Assembly: GCA_029977865.1 (NCBI GenBank)
Contig: JAPOKA010000018.1
Span: forward strand, 1 to 46,389
Source: a bacterium
GTDB lineage: Bacteria; Planctomycetota; Phycisphaerae; Phycisphaerales; SM1A02
Length of the DNA stretch: 46,389 nt
Reading direction: 5' to 3'
The notes under the pieces were generated by a model. It made no database searches. It was not told the origin of the DNA and saw only the letters and a list, made by a program, of their open reading frames with translations. Below, piece by piece: positions 36,918-45,190 of this stretch. The stretch's first letter is position 1; every line of letters starts with the position of its first letter. Made by a program: the position numbers and the translations under genes.

Positions 36918-37535
36918 TCAGGCGCTCCTCCCGCTGCCCTGGGCTGCAGCCGCGCTGAGCGACTCGATCCGTCCGAGGGCCCGTTCCGACTGGGCCTTGA
37001 ACGCCATGAACGGGAACAGGGTCAGGAGGGCCACGCTCAGGCCTGCCGCGGTCGTGATCAGCGCTTCCGCGATTCCCGCCGAGACCTCCTTGGGATCGGT
37101 CAGCACATTCTCGCCGCCGAGCAACTCGAAGCTCTGAATGATCCCGAGCACCGTCCCGAGGATCCCCAGCATCGGGGCGGCGGTGATGATCGTGGAGAGG
37201 ATGACCATGAAGCGATCGATCTCGGGCCGCCGGGACTCCGCCGCCTCGATCGCGATGGCCTCGGAGTAGCCGTGGTCGGCGACGGCGGCGGCGAACGTCC
37301 CGTAGGTCGAAGCCCGGCTGGTGGCGATCGCCTGCACCGAGGCGCGGTCGCCTCGCCGCAGCGCGTCGGCGAGGCGCGCGACTTCGAGGCGTCCCGTGCG
37401 GCCGTTGGTCCGCCACCAGAACAAGCCCCGCTCGAGAATGAGCGTCAGCGAAACGACGCTCAGCCCGAGCAGCGGCCACATGGTGACGCCGCCGCGGTGC
37501 ATGACTTCGAAGAACGCATCGACGAGGGCAGACAT
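36918..37535 (-). CDS. MotA/TolQ/ExbB-family proton channel protein
   Basis: This 205-residue membrane protein has a first helix near MWPLLGLSVVSLTLILERGLFWW. Two further helices form the conserved channel core, around IDRFMVILSTIITAAPMLGILGTVLGIIQSFELLG and ISAGIAEALITTAAGLSVALLTLFPF; the second of these reads VSAGIAEALITT in the sequence. This is the ExbB/TolQ signature. It would harness the proton gradient to energise an outer-membrane transporter or envelope contact. The usual ExbD/TolR partner gene is not adjacent. The gene is convergent with the pseudopilin and starts right after a GTATCAT block. Confidence 0.92.
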   Translation of the reverse strand: MSALVDAFFEVMHRGGVTMWPLLGLSVVSLTLILERGLFWWRTNGRTGRLEVARLADALRRGDRASVQAIATSRASTYGTFAAAVADHGYSEAIAIEAAESRRPEIDRFMVILSTIITAAPMLGILGTVLGIIQSFELLGGENVLTDPKEVSAGIAEALITTAAGLSVALLTLFPFMAFKAQSERALGRIESLSAAAAQGSGRSA

Positions 37536-37550
37536 CGGCGGGGATGATAC
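37536..37550 (-). promoter_or_regulatory. GTATCAT promoter block abutting the ExbB-type gene
   Basis: GTATCATCCCCGCCG runs directly into the ATG. TATCAT (37544-37549) stands 8 nt before the start, so the mRNA is probably leaderless. The block is a shortened form of those before mreB and pgk. Confidence 0.55.
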
Positions 37551-37658
37551 GGAAGCCCCGCCTCTCCCGCGGGTTTCGCTAGACTTCGCCGATCGCGTCC
37601 CGATCTCCCCCGAGCGCGAATCGCTTCGTTTCTGACCACCGCAGACCTGCGCTCGTCG

Positions 37659-38552
37659 ATGCCCACCGTGGAACGAAAGACATCGCCGCCTGCACCCTCG
37701 ACCGAGGAGCTGCTGGCCCACGTCGAGTCACACCTCGCCGCTGCGATCGACGGCGCCATGGAAGCACCACCGAGGTTGCTCGAGGCGGCCCGCCATGCGG
37801 TGCTTGGTGGCGGCAAGCGGCTCCGGCCCCTGCTCTGCATTCGCGCCGCGCTCGCCGCGGGGGGGCGGGTCGACGAGGCGTTGCATTCCGCCACCGCCAT
37901 CGAGTTGATCCACGCGTTCAGCCTCGTCCACGACGATCTGCCGGCGCTCGACAACGACGACCTCCGCCGCGGTCGTCCGACGGTGCACCGAGCCTTCGGT
38001 GAGGCGATGGCCATCCTGTGCGGCGACTTTCTGTTGGGGCTTGCCTGCGCGACGATCTCGGAAGGCCCGGTCGAGCCGCTCCGGGCAACCCAGGAGCTGC
38101 TGCACGCGACCAATCGCATGATCTTCGGGCAGGTCTTCGACACGCTCGGGGGAACCGACTCCTCCGCGGAGGCCGACGAGCAACTGCGGGCGATCCACGC
38201 CCTCAAGACCGGCGCGTTGATCCTCGTGTCGTGCCGACTTGGCGGAATCGCCGCGGCGGCACCTCCGGCCATCGTGAGTTCCCTCGACCACTACGGCATC
38301 GCCCTCGGCCAGATGTTCCAGGCCGTCGACGACCTGCTCGACGAGACCCAGACCACCGAACACCTCGGCAAGGCCGCCGGCAAGGACCGCGATGCCGGCA
38401 AGCTCACCTATCCCCGCGTGCACGGACTCGAAGGCACCCGCACCCGGATCGAAGGCCTCCGCGTCAAGGCCCTCGCCGCCATCTCGGGAATGGGTCCGGA
38501 GGCGGATCCGCTGCGGCAACTCGCCGAGGAATTGGCGACGCGGTCGCGGTGA
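37659..38552 (+). CDS. ispA: short-chain polyprenyl (farnesyl) diphosphate synthase
   Basis: This 297-residue enzyme condenses IPP with DMAPP/GPP. Visible are GGKRLRP (51-57), the first aspartate-rich motif VHDDLPALDNDDLRRG (from D92), the TGAL motif KTGALI, and the second aspartate-rich motif QAVDDLLDE (224-228). The four-residue gap in the first motif (DDLPALD) and the aromatic residue just before it fit bacterial farnesyl diphosphate synthase. It is divergent from the ExbB-type gene and 150 bases upstream of dxs, so it may share regulation with dxs. Confidence 0.93.
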   Translation: MPTVERKTSPPAPSTEELLAHVESHLAAAIDGAMEAPPRLLEAARHAVLGGGKRLRPLLCIRAALAAGGRVDEALHSATAIELIHAFSLVHDDLPALDNDDLRRGRPTVHRAFGEAMAILCGDFLLGLACATISEGPVEPLRATQELLHATNRMIFGQVFDTLGGTDSSAEADEQLRAIHALKTGALILVSCRLGGIAAAAPPAIVSSLDHYGIALGQMFQAVDDLLDETQTTEHLGKAAGKDRDAGKLTYPRVHGLEGTRTRIEGLRVKALAAISGMGPEADPLRQLAEELATRSR

Positions 38553-38599
38553 TCCGGGTCCTTCCCAGCGTTCTCGGGCCGACGCCGGCTCGCTCGCGG

Positions 38600-38605
38600 T
38601 ACAAT
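38600..38605 (+). promoter_or_regulatory. TACAAT -10-like hexamer before dxs
   Basis: TACAAT lies in the 150-base gap between ispA and dxs, about 97 nt before the chosen dxs start. No -35 is evident. It suggests dxs can be transcribed on its own. Confidence 0.4.
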
Positions 38606-38702
38606 CCGAATCATCTTTGGTGGGAACGCGAACCGCCGTTCCATCTCCGGCGTGATCCCCAGACTCGATCCCCTACGTCCTCGCAGACCGAGCCCCTTCT
38701 CG

Positions 38703-40697
38703 ATGCATCTGAAGCTCCTCCCCGGCATCGGCGGTCCCGCCGATCTGAAGGCTCTCACCATCCCCCAACTCGAGGAGCTGGCGAAGGAGATTCGCCACGC
38801 GATCTGCGACCAGATCTCGCGCAGCGGCGGCCATCTGGCCCCGAACCTCGGCGTGGTCGAGCTCACCATCGCGCTGCACTACGTCTTCGACTTCGGCTCG
38901 GACCGACTGCTCTTCGATGTCGGTCACCAGTGCTACCCCCACAAGCTGCTCACCGGTCGCCAGCCCCTGCTTCCGAAACTGCGGCAGCGCGGAGGAATGG
39001 CCGGGTTCCCCGATCCCCGCGAGTCCGACTACGACCTCTTCATGGTGGGTCACGCGGGCACCGGGATCTCCACCGCGGTCGGCATGGCACGCGGCGATCT
39101 GCTCCACGGCGAAGGGTGCTCGCACGAGAATCCCGACGGCCGAAGAGTGGTCACCCTCATCGGCGACGCCAGCATCGTCAACGGTGTGGCGATGGAAGGG
39201 CTCAACAACGCGGGAACCCTGAAGCGGCAGTTCCTGGTGGTGCTCAACGACAACGGCATGTCGATCGCCAAGCCGCAGGGCGCGGTTGCTGCCTACTTCG
39301 ACCGGGTGCGGCTCAGCCACTCCTACGGCGAGTTCAAGAAGGCCGCCCGCGACTTCGCCAAGCGAATTCCCGGCGGACACGTCCTCGCCGACGCCTACCA
39401 CCGCCTCGGCGAGATGAGCAAGGCGGTCATCAGCGAGGATGCCTGGTTCGAGAAGTTCGGGCTCGTGACGGTCGGACCCATCGACGGCCACGACATCCCG
39501 ACGCTCATCGACTTCCTCAACGAAGCGCGGCACTTCGACCGACCCATGGTCCTGCACGTCAAGACCGTCAAGGGCAAGGGCTACGGCTTCGCGGAAGGCG
39601 ACTGCTGCACCTTCCACTCGCCGAGTCCCTTCGACGTCGTCGCTGGCGACGGCGCCGACGATTCGAAACTGGTCTCGGAAGGATGCCGGGTCGAGTTGCG
39701 CAAGGGCGGCCGCAGCTTCACCTCCGCCGTCGGCGACGCCATGGTCGACTTGATGCACCGTGATCCCAAGGTGGTCGCGTGCACCGCGGCGATGCCCGAC
39801 GGCACCGGAATCAGCAAGGTGCTGGCAGCGCATCCGGATCGATCCTGGGACACCGGGATCTGCGAGTCGCACGCCGCAGACATGATGGCGGGCCTTGCCA
39901 AGACCGGATGGAAGCCCTTCTTCGCGGTCTACTCGACGTTCCTGCAGCGGGCCTTCGATCAGTGCTTCCAGGAAGCATCGCTGCAGGGCCTGCCCCTGCG
40001 GCTGCTGCTCGACCGCGCTGGCGTGGTCGGCGGCGACGGCGCCGTCCATCACGGTTTCTGCGACGTCTCGATCCTGCGAGTCCTGCCCGGCGCGTGCGTG
40101 ATGGCGGCGATGGACGAGCCGAGCCTTCAGGCGGCGATCGAGTTCATGGCCGAATTCGATCGCGGCCTCAGCGCCCTCCGCTATCCCCGCGACAAGGTGA
40201 GCGATCGCTTCCTCGACCAGCCCTGCCCGCCATTCGTCCTCGGCAAGGCGAGGCCGCTGGTGCGGCACGAGCGACCCGATCTGGCGGTGCTCGGCTACGG
40301 CGTGATGGCGGTCGAGGCTGCCGAGGCGGTCGAGAAGCTCGACGGCGAGTACCGAGTCGAGGTCTGGGATGCCCGCTTCGCCAAGCCGGTGGACGCCGGA
40401 CTCGTCCAGTCGCTCCTTGAGCGTGAGATCCCGATCCTCACCGTCGAGGACCACTCGCTCGTTGGCGGCTTCGGCGCTGCGGTGCTCGAGGCCTGCAGCG
40501 AACTCGGCCTCGACTCGCGATTGGTCACCCGCCTCGGCCTGCCTGACCACTGGATCCATCAAGGCGAACGTCACGAGCAACTGGTCGAAGCCGGACTCGA
40601 TGCTGCCTCGATCGCCCGCACGATCCGCGAGCGGCTCGACCGCCGCCCGGTGGTCGAAGTCACCCCGCCGCAACCGGCCGGCGCCGTGCATCGCTGA
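38703..40697 (+). CDS. dxs: 1-deoxy-D-xylulose-5-phosphate synthase
   Basis: This 664-residue thiamine-diphosphate enzyme makes DXP from pyruvate and glyceraldehyde-3-phosphate, the entry step of the MEP pathway. The N-terminus LLPGIGGPADLKALTIPQLEELAKEIR is typical. GGHLAPNLGVVELTIALHYVF, DVGHQCYPHKLLTGR, the cofactor motif GDASIVNGVAMEGLNNAG and the pyrimidine-domain segment LLLDRAGVVGGDGAVHHGFCD are present. The canonical GDG of the cofactor motif reads GDA. The ATG at 38703 gives the standard spacing to PxDLK; a GTG at 38652 would add 17 residues. The 188 bases after the stop hold no gene that I can see. Confidence 0.96.
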   Translation: MHLKLLPGIGGPADLKALTIPQLEELAKEIRHAICDQISRSGGHLAPNLGVVELTIALHYVFDFGSDRLLFDVGHQCYPHKLLTGRQPLLPKLRQRGGMAGFPDPRESDYDLFMVGHAGTGISTAVGMARGDLLHGEGCSHENPDGRRVVTLIGDASIVNGVAMEGLNNAGTLKRQFLVVLNDNGMSIAKPQGAVAAYFDRVRLSHSYGEFKKAARDFAKRIPGGHVLADAYHRLGEMSKAVISEDAWFEKFGLVTVGPIDGHDIPTLIDFLNEARHFDRPMVLHVKTVKGKGYGFAEGDCCTFHSPSPFDVVAGDGADDSKLVSEGCRVELRKGGRSFTSAVGDAMVDLMHRDPKVVACTAAMPDGTGISKVLAAHPDRSWDTGICESHAADMMAGLAKTGWKPFFAVYSTFLQRAFDQCFQEASLQGLPLRLLLDRAGVVGGDGAVHHGFCDVSILRVLPGACVMAAMDEPSLQAAIEFMAEFDRGLSALRYPRDKVSDRFLDQPCPPFVLGKARPLVRHERPDLAVLGYGVMAVEAAEAVEKLDGEYRVEVWDARFAKPVDAGLVQSLLEREIPILTVEDHSLVGGFGAAVLEACSELGLDSRLVTRLGLPDHWIHQGERHEQLVEAGLDAASIARTIRERLDRRPVVEVTPPQPAGAVHR

Positions 40698-40885
40698 CCG
40701 CACCGGACCAACCCCGTCGACGCAGGCTCCGTGAGGGCTCGCGTGATCCAAGATCGCCGACGGCGTCAGGCAGCCGACTTCAGCATTGACCGGCGCCTGG
40801 ATGGGGATCGAACGGCTGCGTCGACTCCGAGCCGGCAGAACGAGTGCAACGAGAACCGACGCTCGGGGACCCCGCCCGAAGCAAC

Positions 40886-41575
40886 CTAGTAGTGCAGGTC
40901 CTTCGCGAGCCCCGCATTCACACGATCGACCGGTGCCACCAGGAGCGCGATGGCGGTGAAGATTCGCCTCGCCAATCGCTCCGCGGTCGGCAGGTGGGTC
41001 GCGGTGGCCGGATCGCTCGCGGCGCCGCCCGCAGCCTGCATCGCCTTGGCGATCTCACCAAGGCCCAGCTCCGGCCGAGCCACGAAGCCGTAGGTGCGAA
41101 GGCCGATGACGAACGCCGCGATCGAGCCGTCGGCGAAGTTCGCGAGGGCCTTCCCGGCCTTCGGAAGCGCCTTGACGCCGCTTCCTCCGGCCACCACCTG
41201 CTCGCTCGTCCACGCCACGCCGGCGAGCACCGCATCTTCCCGACCAACCGGAGTCAGCTTCATCGGGTGCCAACCCGGTGCGAGCGCCGACCCCTGTTCG
41301 CCGCCGAGGGCCCGAGCGATCACCGCAGCGCCATCGCCGAGGCCGATGAGCGGCAGGTCCGCCGCTTGCGCCTCCGCGAGCAGAGAGTCCAGTCCAGTCG
41401 GCAGGTCGCCCTCGTGCCGACCGCAGATCACCACCGCCTGCACGTCGAGCAGGTCGTCGGGCGCCGCTTCGCCGCGGTCGAGCCGAACCGTTGTCAGCCG
41501 ATGACCGTGGTCGCGCAGGATTCGGCCGAGAATTCCCGCGCCAAGATCGTCGAGTTGCAGAATGAGGGTGGACAT
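40886..41575 (-). CDS. degenerate class I glutamine amidotransferase-like protein
   Basis: This 229-residue protein follows the layout of GMP-synthase-like amidotransferases: LILQLDDLGAG...LRDHGHRLTTVRLDRGE, then VVICGRHEG, then the nucleophile region PLIGLGDGAAVIARALGG and the late FVARPELG. At the nucleophile position the usual G-x-C-x-G reads GLGDG with no cysteine. The usual histidine in the late HPE motif is replaced by RPE. Glutaminase activity is therefore unlikely, and it may be a regulatory pseudo-enzyme. The C-terminal 40 residues resemble a short helical tail. A TACGCT hexamer lies 9 nt before the ATG. The methyltransferase gene lies 34 bases upstream on the same strand. Confidence 0.75.
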   Translation of the reverse strand: MSTLILQLDDLGAGILGRILRDHGHRLTTVRLDRGEAAPDDLLDVQAVVICGRHEGDLPTGLDSLLAEAQAADLPLIGLGDGAAVIARALGGEQGSALAPGWHPMKLTPVGREDAVLAGVAWTSEQVVAGGSGVKALPKAGKALANFADGSIAAFVIGLRTYGFVARPELGLGEIAKAMQAAGGAASDPATATHLPTAERLARRIFTAIALLVAPVDRVNAGLAKDLHY

Positions 41576-41584
41576 GGGCGTGCG

Positions 41585-41590
41585 AGCGTA
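41585..41590 (-). promoter_or_regulatory. TACGCT -10-like hexamer before the amidotransferase-like gene
   Basis: TACGCT stands 9 nt before the ATG without a Shine-Dalgarno. It is a weak -10 match, included because it fits the spacing seen at other genes here. Confidence 0.3.
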
Positions 41591-41609
41591 CGGGCGGAAG
41601 GCGCGAATC

Positions 41610-42260
41610 TCAACCGAGGGCGGGGTTCGTCCGCGCGATCCAGATGCACGCGTCATGGCCGTCGAGGTGGTCCTGGCGGAAGGCGACGCGCGGCGAGAGT
41701 CCCACCGCGAATCGGAGCATCCGCATGGTGTCGAAGCGGCGGGCGGGGTGAAGGTCCTCGCCGGCACGAGTTCCCGCGTCGGAGAGGAAGTTGAAGACCA
41801 CACCGAGGCGGCTCGCCGCGTAGGCATGGGTCACCACCTCGCGAGCGCGTCGGGGCGGAAGCGTGTTGAGGCTGCCCGAGCAGACCACCACGTCGGGACC
41901 GACAGCAGCGATCACCGTCGGATCGGCCACGAAGTCTCCCGCCCGAAACGACCAGCGCGGCAGGTCGCGGGCCGCCGCCGCCCCCCGCAGTTCGGGCACC
42001 GCCTCGACGCCCACGCCTTCCGCCACGGCGATGCCGGTGTCGGCGAGATGGGCGGCGAAGTCGCCGATCCCGCAGCCGAGATCGAGCACCCGCCGACCCT
42101 CGAACGACGTTGTTCCCGCCAACGAGACGATCGCCTCGAACCGAATCCGCTGCCCCTCCCGATTTCGCCAGAGTTGGGCTTCGAAGGTGCCGCCGTGCCG
42201 CGCCGCAGCACGCACGTAGGGCCGCAGATACCGCGGGGTGTCGTCGTGAGTCTCCGACAT
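41610..42260 (-). CDS. class I SAM-dependent methyltransferase
   Basis: This 216-residue protein has the SAM-binding motif I RVLDLGCGIGDFAAHLAD (about 57-74). An acidic residue (GVEAV) at the end of strand 2 and VVVCSGSLNTL as motif IV follow. It resembles small-molecule or protein methyltransferases of unknown substrate. The N-terminus (YLRPYVRAAARHG...LWRNREGQRIRFEAI) is probably a lid. The downstream gene on the same strand is the degenerate amidotransferase, suggesting a pair. A TACCGT hexamer lies 6 nt before the ATG. It is divergent from the DUF4159 gene. Confidence 0.88.
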   Translation of the reverse strand: MSETHDDTPRYLRPYVRAAARHGGTFEAQLWRNREGQRIRFEAIVSLAGTTSFEGRRVLDLGCGIGDFAAHLADTGIAVAEGVGVEAVPELRGAAAARDLPRWSFRAGDFVADPTVIAAVGPDVVVCSGSLNTLPPRRAREVVTHAYAASRLGVVFNFLSDAGTRAGEDLHPARRFDTMRMLRFAVGLSPRVAFRQDHLDGHDACIWIARTNPALG

Positions 42261-42266
42261 CACGGG

Positions 42267-42272
42267 ACGGTA
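42267..42272 (-). promoter_or_regulatory. TACCGT -10-like hexamer before the methyltransferase gene
   Basis: TACCGT lies 6 nt before the ATG at 42260 with no ribosome-binding site between. Its spacing matches other probable leaderless genes in this window. Confidence 0.35.
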
Positions 42273-42323
42273 GCCGCCTCGGGGCGGATCCGCCGCCGCC
42301 CTCGACCCACCCCCGCGCGGCCG

Positions 42324-42329
42324 TAGGAT
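42324..42329 (+). promoter_or_regulatory. TAGGAT -10-like hexamer before the DUF4159 gene
   Basis: TAGGAT lies 6 nt before the GTG at 42336 in the gap with the divergent methyltransferase. No Shine-Dalgarno is visible. Confidence 0.45.
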
Positions 42330-42335
42330 CGCCTC

Positions 42336-44669
42336 GTGATTCGTCCTCTGCTGTTGGCGTCGCTCGCGTTGGGTGCGGCGGTGGCGCTTCGTCCGGCCGC
42401 GGCGGCGGTGCAGCACCGTGGCGAGCCCGGCGGCTTCCCTCCCTCGGCCGCCTCGCTCGACGAGGACGACCTCGACCGTGCCGTCGCGGCGCTGGTCGAA
42501 GGTCTGCTCGAAGCCAAGGACCCGCGGCGGCTCTGGGAACCGGCCCGACGGCCGGCCGACGAGGCCAAGCAGACGAGCGGCTGGACCGCGATCGTGACGC
42601 TGGCCCTCATCGAAGCAGGCATCAGCCCGCAGGACCCTCGCCTCGCCGACGCGGTCGAGGCGCTCGCCAGCGCCGAACTCGATGGCACCTATGCGGTCGC
42701 GGTTCGGGCGATGGTCTGGGCGGCGCTTCCCGATCGACACCGACGCCGCCTCGAGGCCGATGCATCGTGGCTGCTGGGCGGGTTCAGCGGGGAGAGCCGC
42801 GGCTGGGACTACCGGCAGAATCCCAACAGCCGCCGCGAGGACAACTCGATCACGCAGTTCGCGTCGCTCGCGCTCTGGCTCGCAGCGTCACGAGGGGTCT
42901 CGGTGCCGGACCGACTCTGGGAGATGCTCGATGCGCGGTATCGAGCCACCCAACTGGCGGATGGCGGCTGGAACTACGAAGGCAGAGGAGAGCCACGCGG
43001 TTCGATGACCGCGGCGGGTGTGGCCACGCTGTTCATGCTCGATCGCGAGCAGGATCCGCGTCGCCGCGATCGCGAGCGAACCGAGGAGGCGATCTCGAAG
43101 GGGCTTGCGTGGCTCGACGCGCACTTCGATCCTGATCGCAATCCCGGCCATGTCGATCATCCGGTCTACTGGCTCTACAGCCTCGAGCGGGCGGCGCTCG
43201 CCGGCGGGATCTCCCGGCTGGCGAAACGCGATTGGTTTCGCGAAGGCGCGGCCGCGCTGATCGAGCGGCTCTGCGAACCAGACCCCGACGATCCGACGCG
43301 ATGGCGGATGCGACTCGAGACCCCTCGTGGCGGCACGATTCGCCTGCATGAACACGCACTGGGTCTGCTCTTCCTGTTGCGCGGCCGCGTGCCCATCGCG
43401 ATCGGCATGCTGCAGGCGCCGGCAGATGGACCGGTCGAGGGCAGTCGACTCGCCAGCGATCTGGTCGCGTGGCTTGGCGAGACCGCCGAGAGCGAGTTCA
43501 ACTGGCTTCGCATCGATCCAACCAGCGCGGTCGGCTCCTGGCTCGAACCGGCCTTGCTCTGGTGGGCGCCGAAGTCGCTCGACGCATGGGACGACGAGGG
43601 CTTCTGGAGATCGATGGGCGAGTACCTCGCCGCAGGCGGCCTGCTGGTCGCCGAACTCGGCAGCCTCGCGCCGCCCGCGCGGGAGTTGGTGCGGTCGCGG
43701 CTCGCAGACGCGATTCCGGGATCGAAGTGGAGCGAGGTCGACGACGAGCATCTCGCGCGGCGTTCGCTCTTCGATCTGCGTGGCCGGCCACCGCGACTCG
43801 AGCGGCTCTCCAACGGCGTGCGCGACCTCGTGATCGCGAGCTTCGATGGCGGGCTCGCCCGCGGACTCGAGGCCGGTCCGGTTCGAGGCGTGGAAAGCCA
43901 TCGCATGCTTGCAAATCTCTGGCTGCTCGCGGTCGAGACCGATCAGGCGTGGCCGCGGCTTCATCGCTGGAAGAGTCCAGACGCCGCACCCGCCCGACCC
44001 GCCACCGGATCGGAACTCGAACTCGCCGTCGTGACGTGGGGCGCTGGCGACGACCCCGAACCGTCCGCGCTCGCGGCCGCACTCCCCGAACTCGAGGCGC
44101 GAGTAGGGGCGCCGCTCATGCTCTCCCGCCGCGAACTGGGATCGCTTCAGGGTTCCGGTGATTCGCCGGCATCCGCGACGGCCGACCTCGCCATCCTCCG
44201 CGGCATCGAGCCGCCGACTTGGACCACCGCACAGTGGGACGACCTCATGGGCTACATCGAGTCCGGGGGCACCCTGCTCGTCGAGACTCCCGGCGGCGTC
44301 GGGGCCTTCGCGGACGCGGTCGAAGCCGAGTTGGTGAGGCGATCGGGCCGCCCCGCCTTCTCGCTCGCGAGCGACCCGCTGCTCGCGGCGGGAGATCCAC
44401 CCTCCGACCGCAGCGATCTCCGTCGCGTGACCTACCGGCCCACCACGGCCCGCACGGCCGGGAGCGCCATTTCCGCCTGTCGGCTGCGGGGATGGCGCGA
44501 TGCCTCCGGGCGACTGGCGGTGGTGCTGAGCGGACTCGATCTGAGCTATGCGCTGCTGGCTCGGCCCCGCGAAGGCGTGCAGGGATACGAGTCGACCTCG
44601 GCGCTCGATCTGATTGCCCGCGTCATCGAGTCGAGTCGAGCCGTGGCACCTGATCCGCCCGCGCCGTGA
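42336..44669 (+). CDS. DUF4159 protein with prenyltransferase-type alpha-toroid domain
   Basis: This 777-residue exported protein starts with a signal peptide (about 1-24). The first half is helical with squalene-cyclase/prenyltransferase-like repeats: KQTSGWTAIVTLALIEAG, QNPNSRREDNSITQFASLALWLA, QLADGGWNYEGRG. These belong to an alpha/alpha toroid. A DUF4159-like Rossmann segment follows, with FNWLRIDPTSAVGSW, FWRSMGEYLAAGGLLVAELG and later WDDLMGYIESGGTLLVETPGG. Such proteins are common in planctomycetes and of unknown function. The GTG at 42336 is supported by the TAGGAT element. Its stop overlaps the YraN start (GTGA). Confidence 0.85.
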   Translation: MIRPLLLASLALGAAVALRPAAAAVQHRGEPGGFPPSAASLDEDDLDRAVAALVEGLLEAKDPRRLWEPARRPADEAKQTSGWTAIVTLALIEAGISPQDPRLADAVEALASAELDGTYAVAVRAMVWAALPDRHRRRLEADASWLLGGFSGESRGWDYRQNPNSRREDNSITQFASLALWLAASRGVSVPDRLWEMLDARYRATQLADGGWNYEGRGEPRGSMTAAGVATLFMLDREQDPRRRDRERTEEAISKGLAWLDAHFDPDRNPGHVDHPVYWLYSLERAALAGGISRLAKRDWFREGAAALIERLCEPDPDDPTRWRMRLETPRGGTIRLHEHALGLLFLLRGRVPIAIGMLQAPADGPVEGSRLASDLVAWLGETAESEFNWLRIDPTSAVGSWLEPALLWWAPKSLDAWDDEGFWRSMGEYLAAGGLLVAELGSLAPPARELVRSRLADAIPGSKWSEVDDEHLARRSLFDLRGRPPRLERLSNGVRDLVIASFDGGLARGLEAGPVRGVESHRMLANLWLLAVETDQAWPRLHRWKSPDAAPARPATGSELELAVVTWGAGDDPEPSALAAALPELEARVGAPLMLSRRELGSLQGSGDSPASATADLAILRGIEPPTWTTAQWDDLMGYIESGGTLLVETPGGVGAFADAVEAELVRRSGRPAFSLASDPLLAAGDPPSDRSDLRRVTYRPTTARTAGSAISACRLRGWRDASGRLAVVLSGLDLSYALLARPREGVQGYESTSALDLIARVIESSRAVAPDPPAP

Positions 44670-45175
44670 GCGGCGGGAAGGGCTGTGCAAACGACTCTCG
44701 CCTCGAGCGAGCGGCGAAGGCGTGGCTCGACCGGGCTCAGCGTGCGTGGCATCGCGCCGCGGCGGCGAACGACCGCGCGACGCCGAGCGAGCCTGCCGCC
44801 ACCGACGCCGCGCGAGGCGAGTCGATCGCAGCCTCGTGGCTTGAAGCGCAGGGGTATCGGATCGCGGCCCGGAATCTGCGTCTTGGCCCCGACGAGGCGG
44901 ACCTCGTGGCGATCGTGCCCGGCCCGGGAAAGGTGGTCGCGATCGTCGAGGTCAAGACTTCCCGCCTCGACGGACACGCTGCGAGTCGACGCATCGACGC
45001 TGGGAAGCGGCGCCGGCTCATTCGCCTCGCGCGACGGCTGCAGGCGCTCGAGCCCCTGCGGGAGGCGTTGATCCGGTTCGACGCGATCGGCGTCGATCTC
45101 TCGGTGTCGCCGCCGCTCGTGCTGCACACGCCCGGGTTTCTTGACGTGGAGTGGCCGAGCGACCGCCTTCGATGA
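44666..45175 (+). CDS. YraN/UPF0102 family protein (endonuclease-like fold)
   Basis: This 169-residue protein has the UPF0102 pattern: GESIAASWLEAQGYRIAARNLRLGPDEADLVAIVPGPGKVVAIVEVKT. The acidic residue in DEADLVAI and the EVKT motif form a restriction-endonuclease-like active site. Next comes RRIDAGKRRRLIRLARR. A 50-residue charged N-terminal extension is unusual for the family. The role is unknown; the fold suggests DNA or RNA processing. The GTG overlaps the DUF4159 stop by four bases, so it is translationally coupled. Confidence 0.88.
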   Translation: MSGGKGCANDSRLERAAKAWLDRAQRAWHRAAAANDRATPSEPAATDAARGESIAASWLEAQGYRIAARNLRLGPDEADLVAIVPGPGKVVAIVEVKTSRLDGHAASRRIDAGKRRRLIRLARRLQALEPLREALIRFDAIGVDLSVSPPLVLHTPGFLDVEWPSDRLR

Positions 45176-45190
45176 AGACCTCGGGCCTCG

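Noticed and set aside
38652-38702. GTG start for dxs 51 bases upstream
   Set aside because: The added 17 residues are Pro/Arg-rich and not typical of Dxs; the ATG at 38703 gives normal spacing to the PxDLK motif. It cannot be fully excluded.
40790-40860. Possible minus-strand tRNA after dxs, suggested by GGGGATCGAAC
   Set aside because: No acceptor, D or anticodon stems could be paired; only the T-loop-like string is present.
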